Below, piece by piece: positions 7,146 through 13,107 of a DNA stretch of 29,737 nucleotides; the stretch's first letter is position 1, and each line of letters begins with the position of its first letter. The notes under the pieces were generated by a model. The model was not told the DNA's origin, searched no databases, and saw only the letters and a list, made by a program, of their open reading frames with translations. Position numbers and translations under genes: made by a program. Source of the stretch: a bacterium (GTDB lineage Bacteria > Patescibacteriota > Minisyncoccia > Moranbacterales > UBA2206); contig JAJYJP010000005.1 of NCBI GenBank assembly GCA_021789395.1, forward strand, positions 1-29,737. Reading direction: 5' to 3'.

Positions 7146-7889
7146 TTATTTTTCAGAAACTAATCCCCAAATTAAATCAAACTTTCCTTTCTCACTCTGT
7201 GCGATTTCTTCACTCTCTATCTTAACCGCCACCAGCTCTTTTCTGGAAGTAAATATGGCTACTGAATTGCCGTAAATTAAAATAAAGCTCGGATGGGAAT
7301 AATTCTCAGGCAGAAATTTCATTTCTCGCAGTTCTCTTGTATTCCGCTCAGGAGTAAAAATATTGCCGGCTTCTTTTTCAAAAAACAAGCAACGGAATAT
7401 GATCTTCTTTTTTAAACGGTTAGGAATGTAGTACTCGTCGTCGTATTTTTGGCTTACAATTTCATAAATTCTTTTCAAAGAACCTATGCTTCTGATGATG
7501 TTTTCTTTAGATTTTAGCGAATCTTCCAAAATTGAATAATACCCTTCCTCACCTTCATAAACTGTTATTGTTGGTTTAATTTGAGTACCTTTTTGAATAG
7601 CTTTGAGTTCTGGAATAGCTTCTTCAATTTCGATCATCTTTCTTTTTAATTGTTCTTTCAAAATTAAGGGATCGGTTGCTACAAACCGCATTCCATTCCG
7701 CATCTTGAAACTTCCCATCAAACCTTTTTCTTCAAGGCTTTTGGCGATCAAATACGCCGAGCTACGTTTCAGTCCGGCCTTTTTCGCCATAACTGCCAAA
7801 GGCATTTCGCCCATTTCCAAAGCGGCTAGATAAAGTCTGGTTTCTTCGTCTTTTAGGCCGTAATTTTTCAAAACTTGTTTAATGTCCAT
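7146..7889 (-). CDS. TrmB-family transcriptional regulator
   Basis: A winged-helix DNA-binding domain of TrmB/MarR type occupies about residues 5-70 (LKNYGLKDEETRLYLAALEM, then KRSSAYLIAKSLEEKGL). A helical linker (about 75-100) and a C-terminal sensor-like domain (about 105-245) with beta strands such as ITVYEGEEGYYSIL follow. TrmB proteins are best known as sugar-responsive regulators in Archaea. Diverse TrmB-like regulators are also common in CPR genomes, where their ligands are unknown. The ATG at 7889 lies about 15 bases after the predicted transcription start. A near-perfect inverted repeat over that start suggests autoregulation. A second family member lies at 28920-29678. Confidence 0.85.
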   Translation of the reverse strand: MDIKQVLKNYGLKDEETRLYLAALEMGEMPLAVMAKKAGLKRSSAYLIAKSLEEKGLMGSFKMRNGMRFVATDPLILKEQLKRKMIEIEEAIPELKAIQKGTQIKPTITVYEGEEGYYSILEDSLKSKENIIRSIGSLKRIYEIVSQKYDDEYYIPNRLKKKIIFRCLFFEKEAGNIFTPERNTRELREMKFLPENYSHPSFILIYGNSVAIFTSRKELVAVKIESEEIAQSEKGKFDLIWGLVSEK

Positions 7890-7891
7890 AC

Positions 7892-7939
7892 TGTCGTCAT
7901 TTATGACAACATAATATTATATCTTAATAAAATAGTCAA
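7892..7939 (-). promoter_or_regulatory. Promoter and operator-like repeat of the first TrmB gene
   Basis: On the minus strand, TTGACT (7934-7939), a 17-base spacer and TATTAT (7911-7916) form a sigma-70 promoter. Immediately downstream lies TGTTGTCAT-AA-ATGACGACA (7892-7911), an inverted repeat with 8 of 9 arm positions paired. It overlaps the transcription start, a typical repressor site. Confidence 0.6.
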
Positions 7940-8042
7940 TACGTGCTTTAAAATAAGCATTTTAGTTGTGATTTTAACTATAAATTTAATCCAAATAAAA
8001 GGACATCGTTTGATTATTTTTTAAAAATCCAGTATCGTACAG

Positions 8043-8051
8043 TGTTATAAA
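8043..8051 (+). promoter_or_regulatory. Extended -10 element upstream of a membrane protein gene
   Basis: TGTTATAAA fits TGn plus a TATAAA -10 box, 31 bases before the ATG at 8083. No good -35 hexamer is seen at the right distance, so this call is tentative. Confidence 0.35.
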
Positions 8052-8082
8052 ATAACCCATATCTAGTATCTAAATTTAGCTT

Positions 8083-8607
8083 ATGATTCTGATTTATTCC
8101 ATTTTTTATGGCATCACAATGAAAATCGCTGATCTCTTAAACGAACACAAACTAATGCTGTTCGAGGAAAGTCAACTTGTTTTCGGATTTTTATGGGGAT
8201 TTTTTGGTTCATTGATAATCCTAACCGGCGGAGAAACAGTTGCTAATATTATATTAGCTATGAATTTAGCTTTTATAATCAGAAACAGATTAGATTATCC
8301 AAATCACCAAGTAGCATCCTCACTTGTCATAATTTCATTTTTGATTGCTTCTCATTTTAATATTAAAATCTTTGTAATTTTTTACGCAATCTTTGCAATT
8401 TTTGGATCATTAAAAGATTACACTGGTGATATTTTAAAAAATAACACCGGATTAGCTAAGGCAAGCGAAGCTATGCTTTATTACCCCATTCCAGCTTTTA
8501 TTTATTCTATTTTTACTGGAAGCTGGATGATCTTTGGAATTTTCGCGCTATATACAATAAGTTATGATATTACGAAATATATTTACGCATTAAAGGGATA
8601 TAAATAA
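8083..8607 (+). CDS. Multi-pass integral membrane protein, hypothetical
   Basis: The product is 174 residues and strongly hydrophobic, with about five or six predicted membrane helices (roughly 34-50, 50-66, 79-93, 93-108, 135-150, 150-167). Short polar loops contain NEHKLMLFEESQ, RNRLDYPNHQ, and LKDYTGDILKNNTGLAKASE. No catalytic motif is obvious. A polar N-terminal stretch (MKIADLLNEH) is reminiscent of small conserved membrane proteins shared by Archaea and CPR, but I cannot name a family. An alternative ATG lies 12 codons in. It is transcribed divergently from the first TrmB gene, so it is a natural candidate target for that regulator. Confidence 0.65.
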   Translation: MILIYSIFYGITMKIADLLNEHKLMLFEESQLVFGFLWGFFGSLIILTGGETVANIILAMNLAFIIRNRLDYPNHQVASSLVIISFLIASHFNIKIFVIFYAIFAIFGSLKDYTGDILKNNTGLAKASEAMLYYPIPAFIYSIFTGSWMIFGIFALYTISYDITKYIYALKGYK

Positions 8608-8633
8608 TTATATTAGGAACTTATTGCGGTTCT

Positions 8634-8705
8634 CTTCTCAATCGAGTTCGTTTCCTTGAAGCGAATTCGACGGAGAAATAAATAGTTCTTTAAAAAATAG
8701 GAGGG
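8634..8705 (+). promoter_or_regulatory. Long leader hairpin and strong ribosome-binding site before the Trp-repeat gene
   Basis: TCGAGTTCGTTTC (8642-8654) pairs with GAAGCGAATTCGA (8658-8670) across a three-base loop, giving 13 pairs including two G-T. A flanking TTCTC/GAGAA pairing can extend the stem. No T-run follows, so it is not a normal terminator. AGGAGGG at 8699-8705 lies 8 bases before the ATG, a much stronger site than the core genes here have. Confidence 0.5.
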
Positions 8706-8713
8706 AAGTTGAC

Positions 8714-9697
8714 ATGCATAATTCTGACAAAATCGATTTTTTGAAACTGAAAACAAAAATAGGTTTGGAATTGGCAATAAAAACATGCCTATCAATGGGG
8801 TCGGTAGCATTCCTGTTTCAACTCAGACTCGAACCCAAGGACGAGTTTGACTGGGAAGCGCACAAATCCATTGATGCACTAGCGAATGTCCTAAAAGATT
8901 CCGCCCTAGAAGAATCATTTTTGGCGGGCATAAAAAAGAGGGGTATTCTATTCTCGTTTGAATTCTGGCGCCTTCTTTGCAACAGGGACATTTTAGAAAA
9001 AGCACGCAACTATGCATTGGAAGAAATGCAAAAAGTGGCCAATTCTTGTGGTGAGTGGCGATCTATGTATTGCTCAGCTAACAATGAACATGCTCATGAA
9101 TCGGCAAAAAGAAACATACTAAGAACAGCGACTTCTTGTTGGGATTGGCATTGGATGCTGAGACGTCTGCCAGTTTCCGAACATGCGTTTGTAATTTCCA
9201 AAATGAAGAAGTTGGCAAAAAGTTTTCACGATTTTGACATCTTGCGTGAAAGCGTATCCAAAGACTCAGAGGAGTATCGATATGCGCTGTCTGGCATGAA
9301 ATCAACAGCGCAATCTTTTGATCAATGGCAACGTCTCCGGATCTATGCGGATGAATCGGATTATCCGCTCATCATCCAAAAGATGCATGATACTGCCATA
9401 ACTCTTTACAATTTGCACTCCCTCTGGGAATACTCAGGGACTTATCCTGAAATAAGGTCGACAACATGGAAAAGGATGCGGGACGGTAGCTTTGCCTTTT
9501 CAAAATGGCAGAGCCTTTACACATTATACTCAACCAAATATCAACCAGAAATCGAAAATCTGTGTCTTGAAAAAATGAAAGAAACTGCCTCTTCTCTCGA
9601 AGACTGGTCTGCCCTGCATGAGGTAGCCAAAAACAATCCAGAAGTTCGGTCGTACGCGATTAAAATGATAGCAAAGCTATCGACGGACTGTGAGTAA
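8714..9697 (+). CDS. Trp-repeat alpha-solenoid protein, hypothetical (eight ~30-aa repeats)
   Basis: The product is 327 residues with no signal peptide or clear membrane helix. From about residue 80 it consists of tandem helical repeats of about 30 residues, each ending in a conserved aromatic or Leu motif: FEFW (85), GEW (115), WDW (145), HDF (174), DQW (205), YNL (234), SKW (265), EDW (298). A consensus unit reads roughly A-x-x-K-M-x-x-x-A-x-S-F-x-x-W-x-x-L followed by a variable loop often containing SE. This looks like a two-helix repeat of TPR/HEAT/Sel1 type, usually used for protein binding. I do not recognise the family. The gene has a strong ribosome-binding site, a leader hairpin and its own terminator, so it is a single-gene unit. 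Confidence 0.75.
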   Translation: MHNSDKIDFLKLKTKIGLELAIKTCLSMGSVAFLFQLRLEPKDEFDWEAHKSIDALANVLKDSALEESFLAGIKKRGILFSFEFWRLLCNRDILEKARNYALEEMQKVANSCGEWRSMYCSANNEHAHESAKRNILRTATSCWDWHWMLRRLPVSEHAFVISKMKKLAKSFHDFDILRESVSKDSEEYRYALSGMKSTAQSFDQWQRLRIYADESDYPLIIQKMHDTAITLYNLHSLWEYSGTYPEIRSTTWKRMRDGSFAFSKWQSLYTLYSTKYQPEIENLCLEKMKETASSLEDWSALHEVAKNNPEVRSYAIKMIAKLSTDCE

Positions 9698-9705
9698 AAA
9701 TTACA

Positions 9706-9740
9706 CAAACCCGCCCCGGTAAATCCGAGGCGGTGTTTTA
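9706..9740 (+). terminator. Terminator of the Trp-repeat gene (recurrent hairpin family)
   Basis: CCGCC (9711-9715) pairs with GGCGG (9729-9733), with an inner CGG/CCG pairing, followed by TGTTTTATT. It lies between two convergent genes. Confidence 0.75.
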
Positions 9741-9764
9741 TTCACATTTTATAATAAGTACTAC

Positions 9765-10358
9765 TCAATTTTTAAAGTCGTTTAAGGCCAGTTCCGCAGC
9801 CCAAGAAGATACTTCGAACTTTTTAGCAACACTATCAGCAATATACGAGTTAACTGTTTTGTCGTCCATACCTTTCAAATTATATATGCCTACAATTTCC
9901 TTTCTCGTTTCAGACAGGACTTCTCTTGGTAATAAAAAATGACTGGCAAATTTATTGGCTTGGGTTTCCAAAAAAGAATATTGTTTCTCTGGAATATTAG
10001 TTATAAATGAAATAACATCATCGATGCTTCTAACTTTTAAACCTATGAATAAATCTTTATGTAAAACATAATGACCAAGTTCATGAGCGTAAGAAAAATA
10101 TAATCGGTTAGTATCATCATTTAAATAGCTATCCTGATCAACAAGGATGGATGAGAAATCGGAGCTTATTTGACTATCAACGCCACATAACTTAAAAAGA
10201 TTAGGAACAGGTATAATTCTTATTTTGAGTTTTATTTCTAATATTGTTTCAATTTTTACAGGAATCTTGTTTCCCCAAAACTTTTTCCTTAAGTTATCAG
10301 CCTTATCTTGTATTTTATCAGGACTGACAAAGGGAACTGTAATATTTTTGTATTTCAT
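9765..10358 (-). CDS. ImmA/IrrE-family zinc metallopeptidase
   Basis: This 197-residue protein has the gluzincin motif AHELGHYVLH (HELGH at 92-96) and a downstream acidic third ligand in the ETQANKFASHFLLP stretch (E131), the hallmark of the ImmA/IrrE (DUF955, COG2856) family. Characterised relatives cleave a partner repressor (ImmA cuts ImmR, IrrE/PprI cuts DdrO), releasing stress or mobile-element genes. It starts four bases after the stop codon of an XRE regulator on the same strand, the usual arrangement for such a pair. The natural inference is that it cleaves the upstream regulator or relieves its repression. No phage or integrative-element genes are nearby. Confidence 0.88.
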   Translation of the reverse strand: MKYKNITVPFVSPDKIQDKADNLRKKFWGNKIPVKIETILEIKLKIRIIPVPNLFKLCGVDSQISSDFSSILVDQDSYLNDDTNRLYFSYAHELGHYVLHKDLFIGLKVRSIDDVISFITNIPEKQYSFLETQANKFASHFLLPREVLSETRKEIVGIYNLKGMDDKTVNSYIADSVAKKFEVSSWAAELALNDFKN

Positions 10359-10362
10359 TTTC

Positions 10363-10746
10363 TCAGGCGTTCTTTATCAAGTTAATCATATTATCTATTT
10401 CTTCTTTGGTCGGCTTTCTGTTTTTTAATGTCCGAAAAAAAGCTGGCAAGGCCGCAACCAATTCTCTTTCTTCCATAATTTCGAACGGAATTATTCCTTG
10501 AGCCACGTTAGCCTGGTAAATAAAGCTATCGAACTCTTTACTACCTTTTTTTAAACCTAGCGTTTTAGCCCATAATTCCAGCGCCTTTTTATCGGAAGGT
10601 GGGGCAATTTTCCCCCTTTCAATCTTGCTCCAATTACTTGGATCATAATTAACCTTTCGGCACATTTCACGAAGCGTAAATTCTCTATTGATCCGCAGTT
10701 CATATAAAAGCTTTCCGAAACTTTTTAAATTTTCCCCTGTTTTCAT
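10363..10746 (-). CDS. XRE-family transcriptional regulator paired with the ImmA-like protease
   Basis: The 127-residue protein has an N-terminal XRE helix-turn-helix (about residues 8-65, FGKLLYELRINREFTLREMC, then DPSNWSKIERGKIAPP). A C-terminal helical segment (ELWAKTLGLKKGSKEFDSFI and the tail) may mediate dimerisation or protease recognition. It is first in a two-gene unit with the ImmA-like gene. The promoter carries a perfect inverted repeat over the -10 box, so repression of its own operon is likely. A toxin-antitoxin role is possible but not supported by a recognisable toxin. Confidence 0.85.
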   Translation of the reverse strand: MKTGENLKSFGKLLYELRINREFTLREMCRKVNYDPSNWSKIERGKIAPPSDKKALELWAKTLGLKKGSKEFDSFIYQANVAQGIIPFEIMEERELVAALPAFFRTLKNRKPTKEEIDNMINLIKNA

Positions 10747-10768
10747 CTTTTTTATTTAACTTTTACTT

Positions 10769-10805
10769 TGTGGTATAATTTTACCACATATGTAAATACT
10801 GTCAA
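10769..10805 (-). promoter_or_regulatory. Promoter and operator of the XRE-ImmA operon
   Basis: On the minus strand, TTGACA (10800-10805) and TAAAAT (10778-10783) are 16 bases apart. A perfect inverted repeat TGTGGTA-N6-TACCACA (10769-10788) encloses the -10 box. This is the expected place for the XRE protein to bind its own promoter. Confidence 0.65.
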
Positions 10806-10827
10806 GTAAACAAAATATTTCAAATAT

Positions 10828-10865
10828 CAAAAGCCGCTCCGGAAACCCGAAGCGGTGTTTTTTTA
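10828..10865 (-). terminator. Terminator of the Lrp-like gene (recurrent hairpin family)
   Basis: CCGCT (10834-10838) pairs with AGCGG (10851-10855), with an inner CGG/CCG pairing and T-rich tracts on both strands. On the minus strand it directly follows the stop codon of the Lrp-like gene. Confidence 0.75.
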
Positions 10866-11861
10866 TTTCTTTTTTTCCATCAACTCCGGATACTCAATCG
10901 CCATCTGCGTGAACTTGTCCATCTTGTAGATTTCATTTATCTCCACCCGCTGGATAACATCCCGGAATTCAGTTTTCATATCGCGGATCAGGTCACGTAA
11001 TTTGTCCCGGCTTTCGATCTCAATATCCAGAAGCAATTCCCAGCTTCCCATCCCTTTTACATAGTTGATTATATTGGGATGGACGCTGCAAAATTTATAC
11101 AAATCATCAATCCGATTTTGATTAAACTGAACAATTTTAAAACAGACGCGATAAAAAAGCAGTCCGGCTTTTTGATAATCGATAGTGTAGGTGATTTTTG
11201 TTATCACTCCGTTTTTTTCCAGTTTATTGTAATGTTTGTGCACCAGCCCGACCGACACTCCCAAAATCTTGGCAATTTTAGTGAATTCCATCCGCCCATC
11301 TATCAAGAGAAGCGACATGATCTTTCGATCGGTTTCCGAAAGTTTTATCTTCTCGTTCGTCCCTCCGGACACCGCGTATTTCTGGAATTCATTTTCTTTT
11401 CCGACCAGATACGTCCGAGGAAATTTAATAAATCCCAATCCCACGAAAATGTCACTCATTGTGATGTATGATCCGTATTTGGAAAAAATATCCTGCAAAA
11501 TTTCGTTGTGATGGAAAATGTCGCGGCTGATAATCCCTATCATGACATCAGCATAACCATCGGCGCGCTGGATAATCGGAACATACTTGTTCTGATTAAA
11601 ATCAGCATACATCTCATCTTCTTTTTCCTTGGTCAGCCCGCTGAATTTCAACCAATAACCCCAGAAAAAAGAATAATCGGCTTTATCATAGTCGATGAAC
11701 GCCCAAAAATGCTTGATGATTCCTTTCTCCATCAGCTGTTCGAAATGATATTTCACTACTTGAGGCGTAGAACCAATTATTCTGGCAATCTCAGAAAAGC
11801 TGGCCCGTCCGTCCTTATCCAGCTCAAAGAGTATTTTTTTGTCGAGTTCTGTGAGGTTCAT
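10863..11861 (-). CDS. Tandem (double-length) Lrp/AsnC-family transcriptional regulator
   Basis: Ordinary Lrp/AsnC proteins are about 150-170 residues; this one is 332 and holds two copies in tandem. Copy 1: helix-turn-helix at about 4-50 (LTELDKKILFELDKDGRASF, then EIARIIGSTPQVVKYHFEQL) and a ligand/oligomerisation domain to about 165. Copy 2: helix-turn-helix at about 174-222 (LSETDRKIMSLLLIDGRMEF, then IAKILGVSVGLVHKHYNKLE) and a second effector domain to about 320. A fused pair gives a covalent dimer, and the two recognition helices differ, so the protein may read an asymmetric site. It is divergent from the receiver-like gene, with back-to-back promoters. The ligand is unknown. Confidence 0.82.
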   Translation of the reverse strand: MNLTELDKKILFELDKDGRASFSEIARIIGSTPQVVKYHFEQLMEKGIIKHFWAFIDYDKADYSFFWGYWLKFSGLTKEKEDEMYADFNQNKYVPIIQRADGYADVMIGIISRDIFHHNEILQDIFSKYGSYITMSDIFVGLGFIKFPRTYLVGKENEFQKYAVSGGTNEKIKLSETDRKIMSLLLIDGRMEFTKIAKILGVSVGLVHKHYNKLEKNGVITKITYTIDYQKAGLLFYRVCFKIVQFNQNRIDDLYKFCSVHPNIINYVKGMGSWELLLDIEIESRDKLRDLIRDMKTEFRDVIQRVEINEIYKMDKFTQMAIEYPELMEKKK

Positions 11862-11887
11862 TTTTTAAATTTTATACCTTTTTATCC

Positions 11888-11916
11888 ATTTTAGCACATT
11901 ATTTAGAAAATATCAA
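11888..11916 (-). promoter_or_regulatory. Promoter of the Lrp-like gene
   Basis: On the minus strand, TTGATA (11911-11916), a 17-base spacer and TAAAAT (11888-11893) precede the ATG at 11861 by about 27 bases. Confidence 0.55.
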
Positions 11917-11924
11917 GCTTTCTA

Positions 11925-11953
11925 TTGAAATTTTGTCATTTTAGTTGTATACT
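11925..11953 (+). promoter_or_regulatory. Promoter of the receiver-like gene
   Basis: TTGAAA (11925-11930), a 17-base spacer and TATACT (11948-11953) form a sigma-70 promoter facing away from the Lrp-like promoter. The two -35 boxes are 8 bases apart, so one regulator could control both. Confidence 0.6.
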
Positions 11954-11971
11954 AAGCTGTTAAGATGAAAA

Positions 11972-12009
11972 CCTGCCCGCAATGCTTCGCGACAGCGATG
12001 CAGGCGGGG
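11972..12009 (+). repeat. GC-rich hairpin (REP-like) in the receiver-gene leader
   Basis: An interrupted stem pairs CCCGC (11976-11980) with GCGGG (12004-12008) and an inner TCGC with GCGA around a GACA loop. It stands out as GC-rich in an AT-rich spacer. It resembles the short palindromic repeats scattered through many Parcubacteria genomes, but only one copy was seen in this window. Confidence 0.45.
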
Positions 12010-12133
12010 CTGAAAAGCAGATCACTTAACACAGTACTTTCAAAATCACCTCTTAAAAGATATATCCTGTAAGTCCTTAATCTCAAATCTATCTTTGACA
12101 GAAATGAGAAAGGCAGGGAAAGGAGAAATTACA

Positions 12134-12592
12134 ATGGCCAAGATACTCGTAGTAGATGACAACATCGAAAATCTCAAGGCAGCCATCAACCAGCTCGAAC
12201 CGGAACACGAAGTAACTACTTGCGGGACAGCCAGTGAAGCAAAAGAGCTCATCGTAAGTGAAAAATACGATGTTGTAATGACAGACGTAATGATGCCCGG
12301 GGAAAGAGATGGCCAGGGCCACAAAGGTCAGGAACATATCGGGAAACTGATTCCGATCGGCCTAGTGATTGCCTTGCTTGCCTTGAAGCACGATGTACCT
12401 AACATCTACATTGTGAGCGATAGCAATCACCACGATCACCCAATTGCTTGGGCAATGGACTCGCTCAACGGCGGAAACAGGGTTAAGTGTCTTTGTGGAT
12501 ATGAGTGTCCCATGAAAGACAAGACAAAAGATTGGAAAAGATCACTGAATGGAAAAATAAACGATCACAAGTATGGAGGCTTCGAAATATAA
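12134..12592 (+). CDS. Atypical response-regulator receiver-domain protein
   Basis: The 152-residue product starts like a CheY-type receiver: MAKILVVDDN with acidic residues D8/D9, and the phosphoacceptor region VVMTDVMMPGE with D51. After that the sequence departs from the family, with an inserted GERDGQGHKGQEHIG loop, then LIPIGLVIALLALKHDV, IYIVSDSNHHDHPIAWAMDS, and a Cys-rich VKCLCGYECP. The usual switch Thr/Ser may be S95, but the conserved Lys of beta-5 is not evident. No output domain and no histidine kinase are present here. The ATG at 12134 is chosen because AAAGGAG (12119-12125) sits 8 bases upstream. Related proteins appear in Parcubacteria, but their role is unknown. Confidence 0.72.
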   Translation: MAKILVVDDNIENLKAAINQLEPEHEVTTCGTASEAKELIVSEKYDVVMTDVMMPGERDGQGHKGQEHIGKLIPIGLVIALLALKHDVPNIYIVSDSNHHDHPIAWAMDSLNGGNRVKCLCGYECPMKDKTKDWKRSLNGKINDHKYGGFEI

Positions 12593-12613
12593 AAAAGGTT
12601 AACAAACAGCCTG

Positions 12614-12643
12614 GGCAAGGAAGTTGAATCTAATTTTCTTGCC
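12614..12643 (+). terminator. Terminator-like hairpin after the receiver gene
   Basis: GGCAAGGAA (12614-12622) pairs with TTTCTTGCC (12635-12643) with one G-T pair, followed by TCTCTTTC. A second AT-rich hairpin (CTTTCA...TGAAAG) spans about 12647-12681. Either may end the receiver transcript or be part of the leader of the next gene. Confidence 0.4.
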
Positions 12644-12728
12644 TCTCTTTCAAAGAATATTTTCAAAATATTTTCTGAAAGGGAGCATAAATTAAAAGTT
12701 ATTTAAAAAAATAAACGGAGGTTAGCAA

Positions 12729-12938
12729 ATGAAAACAGATCAAGAAATTTTAGATGCACTGGAGAAAACCTTGGATCATGAATTTGAACGGCGATTATTT
12801 AGAAAATATCCCGAAGCCTTAGTTGAAGCTTGCATCAGAAGCCTGGACAAAATCACAGACAAGTCTCTTGAGGTAGCAGAAACCAAAGAAAGATTAGAGC
12901 AACTGCTTTCTAATCTCAAGAAAAGAAAAAGCCAATAA
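12729..12938 (+). CDS. Small helical protein, hypothetical (69 aa)
   Basis: The sequence starts MKTDQEILDALEKTLDHEFE and is charged and almost entirely predicted helix, with a Lys/Arg-rich end (LLSNLKKRKSQ). A possible coiled coil spans about residues 35-65. GGAGG (12717-12721) lies 7 bases before the ATG, and a terminator follows the stop codon, which supports real expression. No family is recognised. It lies downstream of the receiver-like gene on the same strand, so the two may be functionally linked. Confidence 0.6.
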   Translation: MKTDQEILDALEKTLDHEFERRLFRKYPEALVEACIRSLDKITDKSLEVAETKERLEQLLSNLKKRKSQ

Positions 12939-12999
12939 CCAAATACTTTGTTTTCGAAATAATGTTGATGCTGGGTAACTACCTATAAGAACAACCGAA

Positions 13000-13037
13000 A
13001 GGCAGGAACGCAACCGCGCGCCTGCCTTATTTTTATT
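13000..13037 (+). terminator. Terminator of the small helical protein gene
   Basis: AGGCAGG (13000-13006) pairs with CCTGCCT (13021-13027), followed by TATTTTTATTT. The loop contains a GC-rich sequence that may form an inner stem. Confidence 0.7.
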
Positions 13038-13044
13038 TAACATT

Positions 13045-13090
13045 AAAAAAACTCCTGGCCGTTCGGTTGACCAGCCAGGAGCAAGTTTTT
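13045..13090 (-). terminator. Terminator of the lipoprotein-hydrolase operon
   Basis: CTCCTGGC (13052-13059) pairs with GCCAGGAG (13074-13081). On the minus strand the stem runs into TTTTTTT. It follows the hydrolase-like gene by about 25 bases. Confidence 0.8.
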
Positions 13091-13107
13091 AATTTTGTTT
13101 TATTTTT

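Noticed and set aside
9765..10746. XRE-ImmA pair as a toxin-antitoxin system
   Set aside because: The second gene has an intact zinc-protease motif typical of regulator-cleaving proteases and no toxin domain is seen.
11972..12009. GC-rich hairpin as an intrinsic terminator
   Set aside because: No T-run follows, and it lies just downstream of the receiver-gene promoter, so it would cut off that gene.
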